Counted from the stretch's first letter, positions 7,759 through 16,099 are shown. The stretch: DNA of 37,509 bases from Nitrososphaerota archaeon (GCA_038817485.1 JAWAZL010000015.1:1-37509), one strand, 5' to 3'. The notes: generated by a model not told the origin, from the sequence alone. Numbers and translations are program-made.

Positions 7759-8317
7759 AGATTTACTTATAAGATTAATAAATACTTCAGAGCTTATGAT
7801 CCATTTAGGATACGCAGCAGTCATTTATAATAATAAAGATATTGCTAAAGAAGTTTTGGAAATGGAGAAAGAAATCGACGATTTACATATTAATTTTGAA
7901 TTAGAAGTATTAAAGCTTAAAGGGGATGGAGAAAATGAGAAAAGCATACTTGGATTAATAAGATTAGGGTTAATAGCTGAAAGATTATCTGATGCAGCTG
8001 CATTAATGGCAGACATAGTTTACAGGGGAATGGAAGCACATGATATTTTAAGATTAGCTATAGAAGAAGCTGAAGATACAATTGTAATGGTTGCAATCAA
8101 TGAAAATAGCATTCTAATTGGAAAATCTATAGCTGAATTAAATTTAGAAAGTAAAATTGGAACGCACATTATAGGAATAAAAAGAGGAGATAAATGGATA
8201 TATAATCCATCAAAAGAAGAAAAACTTTCTTTAGGAGATATAATAATAGCAGAAGGAAATAAAGATGGAATAAATATACTTAAAAGGATCGCAAAAGGTA
8301 TGAAAAGAAAAATATAA
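7739..8317 (+). CDS. PhoU-like plus TrkA_C domain regulator, second copy
   Basis: A 192-aa paralogue of the preceding gene with the same order: PhoU-like helices at residues 3-100 (EDLLIRLINTSELMIHLGYAAV; VLEMEKEIDDLHINFELEVL), then TrkA_C at about 105-185 (ENSILIGKSIAELNLESKIG; GDIIIAEGNKDGINIL). It overlaps the first copy by 20 nt, so the two are co-translated, which favours a fixed-ratio complex. The GTG at 7739 is preceded by GAGGTG with 6 nt spacing; the ATG at 7745 is too far for that site, so GTG is preferred. It lacks the long N-terminal leader of copy one. The gene ends 7 bp from convergent feoB. Confidence 0.85.
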   Translation: MSMEKVEDLLIRLINTSELMIHLGYAAVIYNNKDIAKEVLEMEKEIDDLHINFELEVLKLKGDGENEKSILGLIRLGLIAERLSDAAALMADIVYRGMEAHDILRLAIEEAEDTIVMVAINENSILIGKSIAELNLESKIGTHIIGIKRGDKWIYNPSKEEKLSLGDIIIAEGNKDGINILKRIAKGMKRKI

Positions 8318-8324
8318 AAAATAT

Positions 8325-10295
8325 TTAAAAAAATAAAGATAAAATTCTATAAGCTAATCCGCCTATAAGTAATGCAAGAAGAACATCTACTATTGCTATA
8401 CTTATCGCTTTTATCCAATTAAATTCCTTTTTTAAAGCAGCAATTGTTGATATACATGGAATATAAATCATTGTTATAATGGAAAAGACTATCATTTGAA
8501 TTGATGTTAAAACTTTATTAAATTCTAGTGTTCCAGCAATTTCTGAAAGTAATATTAAACTTAATTCTTTTCTTAAAATTCCAAAAATCAATGGAATCCC
8601 AGTGATTTTTGGTAAACCAAGCCAATTAACTATTAAAGGAGATATAAAATCATTAATTTGCCAAACCAATCCGGTTAATATTAAAATTTCTAAAATAATA
8701 CTTCCTCCTATGATTAATGGAAATGCAACATATATAAAGTCCTTTGTTCTTGCCCATGTTTTCATAATAATATTTTTTATTAAAGGCAATTTATATGGAG
8801 GCATTTCCATTATTAATCCAATAGGTTCACCTGGTAAAGTTTTAAAAGCAATTCTACCAAGAATAAAAACTAAGATAAGATCAAAAAGATATAGTAATAA
8901 TACTGCATGTAAACCAATGTATTCTCCTACAAGTCCAAGAATTATAACTGTTCTAGCTGAACAAGGTATTAAAACTGTTACAAAAGCAGCTAAGAAACGT
9001 TCCCTTTCAGTTTCCATTATGCGACATCCAATGCATGCAGGAACATTACATCCATAACCAAGAATCAATGGAATAAAAGCCTTCCCATGTAATCCAATCT
9101 TATGCATAATACTATCCATAAGAAATGCTGCTCTAGGTAGATATCCGCTATCTTCAAGAATTGCTAATATAATATAGAATGGAATTACATAAGGTAAAAC
9201 TATTGTAATTCCAGCAATTATTCCTGAAAGAATCCCTTCATTAATTAATTTAGCAAAAAATGGAGGAAAGTAAGCTAATAGTAAATTATTAATAATAGGT
9301 ATTAACATTTCTTCAAAAGTGAAATATAAGATTTCACTGAAATAGTTCCCTCCTAAAAATACTATACTAAACATAAGAGACATAACTAATATTAGAATTA
9401 TATATCCTAAAATTTTATGTGTAGATATATCGCTTATTCTTTCTTCTATAGATACTCTTGGAGGAGTAACAAATTTTATTACTTCTTTTGCTATTTGATT
9501 TGCTATACTATATCTTTCAGAAGCAATAATAATGATAGATGGCTCTCCATGAATTTGTTCTAATGCTTCTATAATTTTTTCAGAAAATGCTAAAACTTCT
9601 TCTCCATTCTTACATTCTTTAACTTTTTTAATTATATCCTCATCTTTTTCAATTAATTTTATAGAAATCCATCTTGAAGGATATTTTTTACAAAGCTCTG
9701 GAATTTTTTCATTAATAATATTTTCGAGCTTTTCAATATTGACTTCAACTTCTTTCCCATATTTTACTTTTGATGGATTTAATTCTATTCTTTTTTCTAT
9801 AACATCTATAATTGTAGATAATAATTCTTTAATACCTTCTCCTTTGATAGCAACAGTTGGTATTACAGGTATTCCAAGAATTTTTGAAAATTTTTCAACA
9901 TCTATTTTAATACCTTTTTTTGTAGCAAAATCCATTTGATTTAAAGCTATAATCATTGGTACTTGAAGCTCTAAAAGTTGAATTGTAAAATAAAGATTTC
10001 TTTCAAGATTAGAAGCATCTATAACATTCACAATTATATCTGGTTTTTCAATAGCAATATAATCACGGGCAATAATTTCTTCAATTGAAAAAGTTGAGAG
10101 AGAATATATTCCAGGTAAATCAAGAACATGAATTCTATAACCTTGGAAAAATAATGTTCCTTCAGCTTTTTCAACCGTTTTCCCAGGCCAATTACCTATA
10201 ACTTGACTTAAGCCAGTAAGTTGATTAAATATTGCAGATTTCCCTACATTAGCATTTCCAGCTAAAGCTATATTTATATACTTCTTTCTATCCAT
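8325..10295 (-). CDS. feoB: Ferrous iron transporter FeoB
   Basis: Imports Fe2+ across the cytoplasmic membrane. The 656-aa protein has an N-terminal GTPase: G1 GNANVGKS at 13-20, G2 around T40 in the GNWPGKTVEKAEG segment, G3 DLPG at 59-62 and G4 NQMD at 119-122. A helical spacer (about 170-275) leads to the membrane part, where the Gate motifs appear: LEDSGYLPRAAFLMD, GYGCNVPACIGCR and LIPCSARTVII. The cysteines in the GCNVPAC-IGC and PCSAR segments lie where FeoB ion-path cysteines are known. The length is normal for archaeal FeoB. It is the last gene of the repressor - winged-helix/FeoA - FeoB operon and overlaps the upstream gene by 8 nt. Regulation is presumably through the palindrome at 11677-11704. 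Confidence 0.95.
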   Translation of the reverse strand: MDRKKYINIALAGNANVGKSAIFNQLTGLSQVIGNWPGKTVEKAEGTLFFQGYRIHVLDLPGIYSLSTFSIEEIIARDYIAIEKPDIIVNVIDASNLERNLYFTIQLLELQVPMIIALNQMDFATKKGIKIDVEKFSKILGIPVIPTVAIKGEGIKELLSTIIDVIEKRIELNPSKVKYGKEVEVNIEKLENIINEKIPELCKKYPSRWISIKLIEKDEDIIKKVKECKNGEEVLAFSEKIIEALEQIHGEPSIIIIASERYSIANQIAKEVIKFVTPPRVSIEERISDISTHKILGYIILILVMSLMFSIVFLGGNYFSEILYFTFEEMLIPIINNLLLAYFPPFFAKLINEGILSGIIAGITIVLPYVIPFYIILAILEDSGYLPRAAFLMDSIMHKIGLHGKAFIPLILGYGCNVPACIGCRIMETERERFLAAFVTVLIPCSARTVIILGLVGEYIGLHAVLLLYLFDLILVFILGRIAFKTLPGEPIGLIMEMPPYKLPLIKNIIMKTWARTKDFIYVAFPLIIGGSIILEILILTGLVWQINDFISPLIVNWLGLPKITGIPLIFGILRKELSLILLSEIAGTLEFNKVLTSIQMIVFSIITMIYIPCISTIAALKKEFNWIKAISIAIVDVLLALLIGGLAYRILSLFF

Positions 10296-10932
10296 TTTCT
10301 TTCAACTTTTTCACGAAAATTTTTGATGCCATGCCTCTTCCAATCGCAAGAAAACTTCCTCTAACACATACTTCTATTGGACCGTGAAAAGGGGCTTCTT
10401 TAACAATTGTTATTTCAGTTCCTGGTGTTAAACCCATTTCAGCAAGTCTTCTTACAAAACCCCCTCCTCCATACATGAATGTTATGATTCCTTTCTCACC
10501 TTGTTTTAAACTTGTTAAAGGTAAAATATCTTCTATCCTTCCTTCTAAAGATTTTATTCCTTCATAAAATTCATCTAATGATTTTTCATCAAATCCATGT
10601 CTATGATGCCAATGTTTATACCAATCTTCTATTTTTCCCTCAAAAATTTTTGTGATACTATTTAAAAAACTAGAATGAATATATTTTTCATGCAGATACT
10701 TCTCTCTATGAGTTTGAGTTACTTCTAAACCTTTCTTAGTTAATTTAAAAGAATTATCAATTCTCTCAATCAATCCATTTTTTATAGCTATTTCTATTGC
10801 TTTTTCAATATCATTTATTGAAACTTTTAGTTCTTTAGCTATTTCATTTAATTGAATTTCTTCATTTTTATTTTCTATAGTTTTTATAATTTCTAATATT
10901 TCTGGAATTAATTCATTAATTTTTTCAGACAT
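10288..10932 (-). CDS. Winged-helix domain fused to FeoA (SH3-like) domain
   Basis: A 214-aa protein with three parts. Residues 1-75 are a winged helix (IQLNEIAKELKVSINDIEKAI, wing near FKLTKKGLEV). Residues 76-115 carry a His-rich linker (THREKYLHEKYIH, then HWHHRHG at 107-113), a plausible metal-sensing site. Residues 137-208 are FeoA: LKQGEKGIITFMYGGGGFVRRL, EMGLTPG, and the RGSFLAIGRGMASKIFV end. FeoA binds FeoB and supports Fe2+ uptake; FeoC-type winged helices occur in bacterial feo operons. The fusion may therefore combine FeoA and FeoC roles, or act as a second DNA-binding regulator. It has a strong AAGGAGG site inside the end of the repressor gene, 1 bp before which that gene stops, and it overlaps feoB. 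Confidence 0.85.
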   Translation of the reverse strand: MSEKINELIPEILEIIKTIENKNEEIQLNEIAKELKVSINDIEKAIEIAIKNGLIERIDNSFKLTKKGLEVTQTHREKYLHEKYIHSSFLNSITKIFEGKIEDWYKHWHHRHGFDEKSLDEFYEGIKSLEGRIEDILPLTSLKQGEKGIITFMYGGGGFVRRLAEMGLTPGTEITIVKEAPFHGPIEVCVRGSFLAIGRGMASKIFVKKLKENG

Positions 10933-10933
10933 A

Positions 10934-11665
10934 TCAAACCTCCTTAGGTTTTACTAAAATATTAGAAGCAATATGTTTATTTATAGCAAATTCTTTTTTA
11001 GTAAAAGCGTTTTTTACATAAATATTTGATAAATTTTTATTCATTACTTGAATTAAAATACCTGGTATAATACCTAAGCTGGATAAATAATTTAAGAACT
11101 TCTTTTCTTCATTTTTTATTCCAATTATTTCAACAAATTGACCACAATCTATTTCATTTAATGTTTTAAAAAATTCCTTAATTATCTTACCTGAAGAGTT
11201 TGGTATAGGGTTTCCATGCGGACAAATTTTAGGATAATTAAGAATTTCTTCAATTTTTCTTGCTATACGTTCCGTTATTCCATGTTCCATTATACAAGCT
11301 TCCTCATGTACATCACACCAATCAATTTTTAAAATATCTGTAAGCAATCTTTCTGAGAGCCTATGTTTTCTTAAAATTTTTAAAGCTATCTTTTTACCTT
11401 TCATAGTTAATTTAACCCCTTTATAAGGAACATGTTCTACAAAACCAATTCTCTCAAAATTTTCAATAGTATTTGTAATAGATCCAGGAACAACTCTTAA
11501 TTCTTTAGCAAGATCCATAGTTCTAGCATATCCATATTTTTCTTCTAAACGATATATTGCTTCTAAATATTCTTCTGCTTCTTTAGATAAATGAAGCTTT
11601 CTTCTTTTTTTAAAGATACTATAATTTTTTTTATATTTAATAGGTTTAGATAAAGAATTATTCAT
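10934..11665 (-). CDS. DtxR/IdeR-family iron-dependent repressor with C-terminal FeoA-like domain
   Basis: A metal-activated repressor. Residues 25-95 are the winged helix (EEYLEAIYRLEEKYGYARTMDLAKELRV). The ligand spacing reproduces DtxR exactly after a +22 shift: H101, E105, H120 (ancillary site) and C124, E127, H128 (primary site, in EEACIMEH). The Cys at the primary site suggests Fe2+ rather than Mn2+ specificity. A CPHGNPIP segment at 148-155 is also typical. Residues 170-240 form a diverged FeoA/SH3-like domain. The first 25 residues are an extra basic tail. The gene lies first in the feo operon, with a perfect 28-bp palindrome 12-39 nt before its ATG, so autoregulation is expected. Family assignment is secure; the exact metal is inferred. 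Confidence 0.92.
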   Translation of the reverse strand: MNNSLSKPIKYKKNYSIFKKRRKLHLSKEAEEYLEAIYRLEEKYGYARTMDLAKELRVVPGSITNTIENFERIGFVEHVPYKGVKLTMKGKKIALKILRKHRLSERLLTDILKIDWCDVHEEACIMEHGITERIARKIEEILNYPKICPHGNPIPNSSGKIIKEFFKTLNEIDCGQFVEIIGIKNEEKKFLNYLSSLGIIPGILIQVMNKNLSNIYVKNAFTKKEFAINKHIASNILVKPKEV

Positions 11666-11676
11666 TTTTATTCACT

Positions 11677-11704
11677 TATAAATTACGATTAATCGTAATT
11701 TATA
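11677..11704. promoter_or_regulatory. Perfect 28-bp palindrome at the feo operon promoter, likely repressor operator
   Basis: Each 14-nt half reads TATAAATTACGATT towards the centre at 11690/11691, with no mismatch. It begins 11 nt upstream of the repressor ATG and covers the region where the leftward TATA box and transcription start should be. Bound repressor would block the transcription factors or polymerase. The link to the DtxR-type protein is inferred from position. Confidence 0.75.
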
Positions 11705-11747
11705 TTTATTTTAGTCTCACTTTAATATAAATTTTTAAAAAAATAAA

Positions 11748-12320
11748 CTATGGTTTTATTGCAAAAAATTCAAGAATCCATTTAATTGAGAAAAAACCAG
11801 CATAACATATTATTAAATATTTAACAATTTTACCTAAAGTTGTAGCAATAATGAATTTTTTAAAATCATATTTTATTATTCCTGCTAATATGCCAATTAT
11901 ATCAAAAGGAAAGGGGGAAATAGCAAATAAGAAGATAAATATTACTCCATATTTATCAATTCTGTTCTTAATTTTTTCTAATTTTTCGCTATCTTTACTA
12001 ATTAATTTTCTTCCACCAAAGCCAAGAGCATATCCAGTTATTTCTCCTAAAGCAGATCCTAGGCCAGAAGAAAAACCTAATAAAAATGCTTGAAAAGGAT
12101 TACTTAAAAATCCAGAAAATAGAAAAATAATAGAAAAAGCAGGTATAGGAAAAACTATTGTTAAAGAACTTATGAAAGTTAATAAGAAGAAACCAAAAAT
12201 ACCATAAATAGTAATTATAGATTGTGCCTCTATATTATTAATTAAATAATTAGCAATAAAAGAGCTAATAATAATTATTCCAATAGTAGCTAAAAGGATT
12301 ATTATAGCTGATTTTTCCAT
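11748..12320 (-). CDS. VTT-domain (DedA/SNARE-associated, YqaA-like) membrane protein
   Basis: A 190-aa membrane protein with an N-terminal helix (7-29) and a VTT-type core. The core has IVFPIPAFSIIFLFSGFLSNPFQA near 57-80, then GFSSGLGSALGEITGYALGFGGRK (83-107), the Gly-rich segment with E and G residues characteristic of the family, and a later ISPFPFDIIGILAGIIKYDFKKF block. VTT proteins have re-entrant loops; studied DedA members recycle undecaprenyl- or other lipid carriers, and the exact lipid here is unknown. An AAAGGAG site lies about 8 nt before the ATG. It ends 82 bp before the feo repressor start and has its own promoter region, shared divergently with the next gene. Confidence 0.75.
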   Translation of the reverse strand: MEKSAIIILLATIGIIIISSFIANYLINNIEAQSIITIYGIFGFFLLTFISSLTIVFPIPAFSIIFLFSGFLSNPFQAFLLGFSSGLGSALGEITGYALGFGGRKLISKDSEKLEKIKNRIDKYGVIFIFLFAISPFPFDIIGILAGIIKYDFKKFIIATTLGKIVKYLIICYAGFFSIKWILEFFAIKP

Positions 12321-12417
12321 ATAAGCTACTCCTTTATAAAATTTATAATTGCGTTATTTTTCCTTTAATATAAAGCTTTATTAATTTTAAAGTTTTTTAT
12401 ATTTTATTAGATTGAAT

Positions 12418-12822
12418 GTGATAAATATAAAGGAAAAAATTTTAGAAATATTGAAAAATGAAGAAGAAAATGAAAGCTATAGATTAATGGCTGATATTAT
12501 ACGTGTTTTAATTATAAGCCATGGAATTAGTTGGTTAAGTGAATTATACATAGATTTAATTAAATATTATAATTTTACTGGAAAAATAGAAAAAATTAAG
12601 CCTCAATTATTGAAAAATACTATTAAAGAATTAGAAGAAAAAGAAATTATAAAAACTGAAGAAAGAGAAAGAGGTTTTGTAAATAAATATGGAACATATA
12701 AGGATTTATTGATTAAAATAATTGATATGAAGGATATTAGAGATATTTTAATGAAAGATAAAAAATATGTAGAGTATGCTTTATATAGACATCGTAAAAT
12801 GATGGAATCGATTGGAAAATGA
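12418..12822 (+). CDS. 134-aa unknown protein, possible winged-helix-like
   Basis: A helical, charged protein with no membrane segment or cysteine motif. The middle part (ISWLSELYIDLIKYYNFTGKIEKI, then LLKNTIKELEEKEIIKTEERERGFVNKYG) reads like a winged helix: helices followed by 'eLeekeiIk.eere' and a short wing. The C-terminus ends in a basic helix (YVEYALYRHRKMMESIGK). I do not know its family. The start is uncertain: no in-frame ATG exists near the front; GTG at 12418 is chosen over TTG at 12412, which would add two residues. A TATA-like TTTAATATAAAG lies at 12364-12375. The downstream M20 gene follows after 40 bp in the same direction, so the two may be co-transcribed. Confidence 0.6.
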   Translation: MINIKEKILEILKNEEENESYRLMADIIRVLIISHGISWLSELYIDLIKYYNFTGKIEKIKPQLLKNTIKELEEKEIIKTEERERGFVNKYGTYKDLLIKIIDMKDIRDILMKDKKYVEYALYRHRKMMESIGK

Positions 12823-12862
12823 TATAATATTTAAATATTAATTTTAAAATAAGTGTTAAAAA

Positions 12863-14284
12863 ATGAATAGAGGGAAAGTTTATAAATATATTGATGAACA
12901 TATTAGTGAACATATTTTAAAACTTCAAGAAATTATTAGACAACCATCAATCTCTGCTGAAAATATTGGAATAAGAGAATGTGCTGATCTTATTAAAAAG
13001 TATTTTGAAGAAATAGGATGTACAGAAGCAAAAATTGTTGAAACATCAGGAAATCCTGTTGTTTATGGAGAATATATTGCAAATTCGGATAAAACATTAA
13101 TTGTATACATGATGTATGATACACAACCAGCTGATGAACCTGGATGGATAGTTGATCCTTTTGCTGGAGAAATTATAGATCTGGAACCATTTGGGAAATG
13201 TCTTGTTGCAAGAGGAGCAGTTAATACAAAAGGAGAATTAAGAGCATTCTTAAATGCATGTGAATCTATCAAAGCTTGTAAGGAAGAAATACCTATAAAC
13301 TTAATATTTGTAGCTGAGGGGGAAGAAGAATTAGGAAGTAGACATTTACCAGAATTTATTAAAAAATATGAGAAAAAATTAAAAGAAGCAAATGGAGTGT
13401 TTTTTCCATCAGTTGATCAAGATCAAAATGGAAAAGTTGTAATGAGTCTTGGAGTAAAAGGAATAATATATTTTGAACTTGAATTAAATGGAAAAGATTG
13501 GGGTTATGGTCCTACAGAATTTGATATACATGGAAGTAATAAAGCATGGGTTGATAGTCCAGTATGGAGAATGATTCAAGCATTATCTACAATGACTACT
13601 AAAGATGGAAATACTGTTTTAATAGACGATTTTTATGAAAATGTTGTACCACCAAGTCAAGAAGACTTAGAACTTCTTAAAAAAATAGAGGAAACATTCG
13701 ATGAAGAAGCAATAAAGAAAGAAATGAAAGTTGAAAAATTCATAAATGATTTACATGGAATTGAAGCTTTAAAGAAATATTTGTATTCACCAACATTAAA
13801 TATAAATGGTATATGGAGTGGTTATATAGGTCCAGGAACAAAAACAGTTTTACCGCATAAAATTATTGCTAAAATTGATGTTAGGTTAGTCCCAAATATG
13901 AAAGTAGAAGAAGTTTTACCAAAAATCCGTAAGCATTTAGATAAGCATGGTTTTAAAGAAATAAAAATTAGAGAATTAGAAACTGGATATGGATGGGCTA
14001 AAACAAGTTTTAAAGAAAAAATAGTTCAAGCAACTATTAATTCTTATAGAGAATTTGGTTTTGAACCAGAAATTTGGCCACTTATGGCTGGAAGCGCACC
14101 TTTTTGCATGTTTAATCGTGAGCCATTAAATTTACCATTCATTTCTGGAGGTTTAGGACATGGAGGAAGAGCTCATGCACCTAATGAATATTTAGTAATT
14201 CAAGAAGGGAAAAATGTAAAAGGTTTAGCAACATTGGAAAAATCTTATGTTTCTATGCTTTACAATTTTTCAAAAATGCTTTAA
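12863..14284 (+). CDS. M20-family peptidase/deacylase homologue with altered metal site
   Basis: A 473-aa protein with M20 architecture: catalytic domain 1-200 and 380-473, with a lid/dimerisation domain between. The expected HxD motif is MYD (M84-Y85-D86 in YMMYDTQPADEPGW), so the first zinc His is Met. The bridging Asp in RGAVNTKG is N121. The catalytic Glu pair is present (EGEEELGS, E154-E155), as is the lid His (FDIHGSNKAW, H223) and the C-terminal ligand His in GHGGRAHAPNEY. M20 enzymes normally use two metals; losing these ligands predicts one metal or none. Activity may be changed rather than lost, since the rest is well kept. It precedes moaE by 14 bp, yet has no evident role in cofactor synthesis. 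A true peptidase function is uncertain. Confidence 0.85.
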   Translation: MNRGKVYKYIDEHISEHILKLQEIIRQPSISAENIGIRECADLIKKYFEEIGCTEAKIVETSGNPVVYGEYIANSDKTLIVYMMYDTQPADEPGWIVDPFAGEIIDLEPFGKCLVARGAVNTKGELRAFLNACESIKACKEEIPINLIFVAEGEEELGSRHLPEFIKKYEKKLKEANGVFFPSVDQDQNGKVVMSLGVKGIIYFELELNGKDWGYGPTEFDIHGSNKAWVDSPVWRMIQALSTMTTKDGNTVLIDDFYENVVPPSQEDLELLKKIEETFDEEAIKKEMKVEKFINDLHGIEALKKYLYSPTLNINGIWSGYIGPGTKTVLPHKIIAKIDVRLVPNMKVEEVLPKIRKHLDKHGFKEIKIRELETGYGWAKTSFKEKIVQATINSYREFGFEPEIWPLMAGSAPFCMFNREPLNLPFISGGLGHGGRAHAPNEYLVIQEGKNVKGLATLEKSYVSMLYNFSKML

Positions 14285-14298
14285 AAATAAAAAGGTAA

Positions 14299-14724
14299 AT
14301 GAAAATGGGAAGAATAGCTATAATAGGAGAAGAAATTAATTATATTGAAGAAATAAATATTCTTAGAAAAAAGAGTAAAGATATAGGAGCAATTGCATGT
14401 TTTATAGGAATTATTAGAGAACATACAGGAGAAAAAAATGTAAAAAAAGTTTTTTACAATCATTATCTTGAATTAGCTTTAAAAAAATTAAATGAAATAA
14501 AAAATGAAGCTATAAAAAAATTCAATTTAATAGATTTATCAATAATTCATAGAATTGGAGAATTAAAACCTGGAGAAGTAGCATTATTCATTGCATGTGC
14601 ATCGTTTCATAGAAAAGAAGCTTTTGAAGCTTGTGAATGGATTTTAGAAAAAGTTAAATTTGAGGCCGGTATATGGAAAAAAGAATATTATGAAAATGGT
14701 AAAGAAGAATGGATAAAAGGATGA
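14299..14724 (+). CDS. moaE: Molybdopterin synthase catalytic subunit MoaE
   Basis: Inserts dithiolene sulfur into cyclic pyranopterin monophosphate to make molybdopterin, with sulfur delivered by MoaD. The 141-aa protein shows the family blocks: GAIACFIGIIREHTGEK near 30-48 (the G-x-R segment), YNHYLELALKKLNEI (family 'YE.Y..MA'), IIHRIGELKPGEVALFIACASFHRKEAF near 76-104, and the C-terminal catalytic lysine region (ILEKVKFEAGIWKKEYY, with WKKE matching the family WKRE). It is the first of three moa genes, with 7 bp to moaC. No MoaD gene is seen in the window. Confidence in family is high. Confidence 0.93.
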   Translation: MKMGRIAIIGEEINYIEEINILRKKSKDIGAIACFIGIIREHTGEKNVKKVFYNHYLELALKKLNEIKNEAIKKFNLIDLSIIHRIGELKPGEVALFIACASFHRKEAFEACEWILEKVKFEAGIWKKEYYENGKEEWIKG

Positions 14725-14731
14725 AATAGAA

Positions 14732-15160
14732 ATGATGGTTGATATAACAAATAAAGATATTGTTTATAGAGAAGCAACAGCATATGGTAAAATAAAACTT
14801 AAAAAAGAAACTATAGCTGCTATTAAAAAAGGAGAAATTAAGAAAGGGGATGTTTTTACAATAACTAGAATAGCAACAATTTTAGCAGTAAAAAATACAT
14901 CCACATCTATACCTCTTTGTCATAATATTCCAATTAATCATGTTAACTTAGATTTTAAAATCGGAGAAGATTATATAGAAGTTTTTGTAAATGTTAAAGC
15001 AAATGCAAAAACAGGTGTTGAAATGGAAGCATTACATGGAGTAGCAATAGCTTTATTAAATATTTGGGATATGGTAAAATATCTTGAAAAAGATGAAAAA
15101 GGGGCATATCCTTATATTAAAATAGAGGAAATTAAAGTTATAGAAAAAATTAAAAAGTGA
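14732..15160 (+). CDS. moaC: Cyclic pyranopterin monophosphate synthase MoaC
   Basis: Converts the MoaA product, 3',8-cyclo-7,8-dihydro-GTP, to cyclic pyranopterin monophosphate. The 142-aa sequence has the standard blocks: MVDITNKDIVYREATAYG at the front, TSTSIPLCHNIPINHV (57-71, with the LCH motif), AKTGVEMEALHGV (92-104), and IWDMVKYLEKD (111-121) with D113 and K116 matching the catalytic Asp and Lys of E. coli MoaC. The start may be the first or second of two adjacent ATGs (14732 or 14735); the second gives the usual MVDI start. The gene overlaps moaA by four bases. Confidence 0.95.
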   Translation: MMVDITNKDIVYREATAYGKIKLKKETIAAIKKGEIKKGDVFTITRIATILAVKNTSTSIPLCHNIPINHVNLDFKIGEDYIEVFVNVKANAKTGVEMEALHGVAIALLNIWDMVKYLEKDEKGAYPYIKIEEIKVIEKIKK

Positions 15161-16080
15161 TAATTTTGTTAATAGATAATTTTGGAAGACCAATTAGAAG
15201 CTTAAGAATTTCAGTAACTCAAAAATGCAATTATAATTGTATTTATTGTCACATGGAAGGAATAAATTATAATGTATTTAATGAAATAACTCCTAAAGAA
15301 ATAGAAAAAGTTTCTAAAATACTTGTTAAATTTGATATTAAGAAAGTTAAAATAACCGGAGGAGAGCCCCTTCTTAGAAAAGATATAGTTGAAATAATCG
15401 AAGCTTTTAAAAAATCTGGAATGGAAGAAATTTCTATGAGTACAAATGCTTCTTTATTAAAAGAATTAGCAAAACCTTTAAGAAAAGCAGGTTTAAATAG
15501 AGTTAATATAAGTTTACCAAGTTTAAAGAAAGAAGTTTATGAATATATAACTGGTGGAGGAAAAATTGAAAATGCTTTAGAAGGAATAGATGCAGCAATT
15601 GAAGCAAAATTAACTCCAATAAAAATAAATACTGTTTTATTAAAAGGAATAAATGAAAATGAATTTTATGATTTTATAAATTTTTCTAAAGATAAAAAAT
15701 TAATTTTGCAATTAATAGAATTAGTTGAAACAACACCTGATTTTTATAAAAAATATCATGTAAATTTAGATAAGTATGAAAATGAAATAAAAGAAAAAGC
15801 ATTAAAAATTGAAGTACGTGATTTACATAATAGAAAAAAGTATAAATTAAATAATAATGTTGAAATAGAATTTGTTAAACCAATGCATAATAGTTCATTT
15901 TGTTTAAAATGTGATCGTATAAGAATTACCCCTGATGGAAAATTTAAAACATGCTTGTTTGTAAATAATGGATTAATAGATTTTTTGACTCCTATGAGAA
16001 ATGGAGAAAACGATGAGAAAATTATTGAATTATTAAAAAAAGCAATATCACTAAGAAAACCATATTTCATAAATATTTGA
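15157..16080 (+). CDS. moaA: GTP 3',8-cyclase MoaA (radical SAM)
   Basis: Catalyses the first step of molybdenum cofactor synthesis, GTP to 3',8-cyclo-7,8-dihydro-GTP. The radical SAM motif is C24-x3-C28-x2-C31 (KCNYNCIYCHMEG), followed by the TGGEPLLRKD block near 67. The C-terminal cluster is present as C-x2-C-x13-C (FCLKCDRIRITPDGKFKTC). The DNFGRPIRSLRISVTQ start block is typical. The protein is 307 aa, somewhat short, and ends in KPYFINI without the C-terminal Gly-Gly that many MoaA proteins need for activity. Translation starts at a GTG whose bases overlap the moaC stop (GTGA), so coupling is likely; a later TTG at 15169 would also keep the family core. It is convergent with hsp20. Confidence 0.93.
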   Translation: MIILLIDNFGRPIRSLRISVTQKCNYNCIYCHMEGINYNVFNEITPKEIEKVSKILVKFDIKKVKITGGEPLLRKDIVEIIEAFKKSGMEEISMSTNASLLKELAKPLRKAGLNRVNISLPSLKKEVYEYITGGGKIENALEGIDAAIEAKLTPIKINTVLLKGINENEFYDFINFSKDKKLILQLIELVETTPDFYKKYHVNLDKYENEIKEKALKIEVRDLHNRKKYKLNNNVEIEFVKPMHNSSFCLKCDRIRITPDGKFKTCLFVNNGLIDFLTPMRNGENDEKIIELLKKAISLRKPYFINI

Positions 16081-16099
16081 AATGTTTATTTAAAATAGA

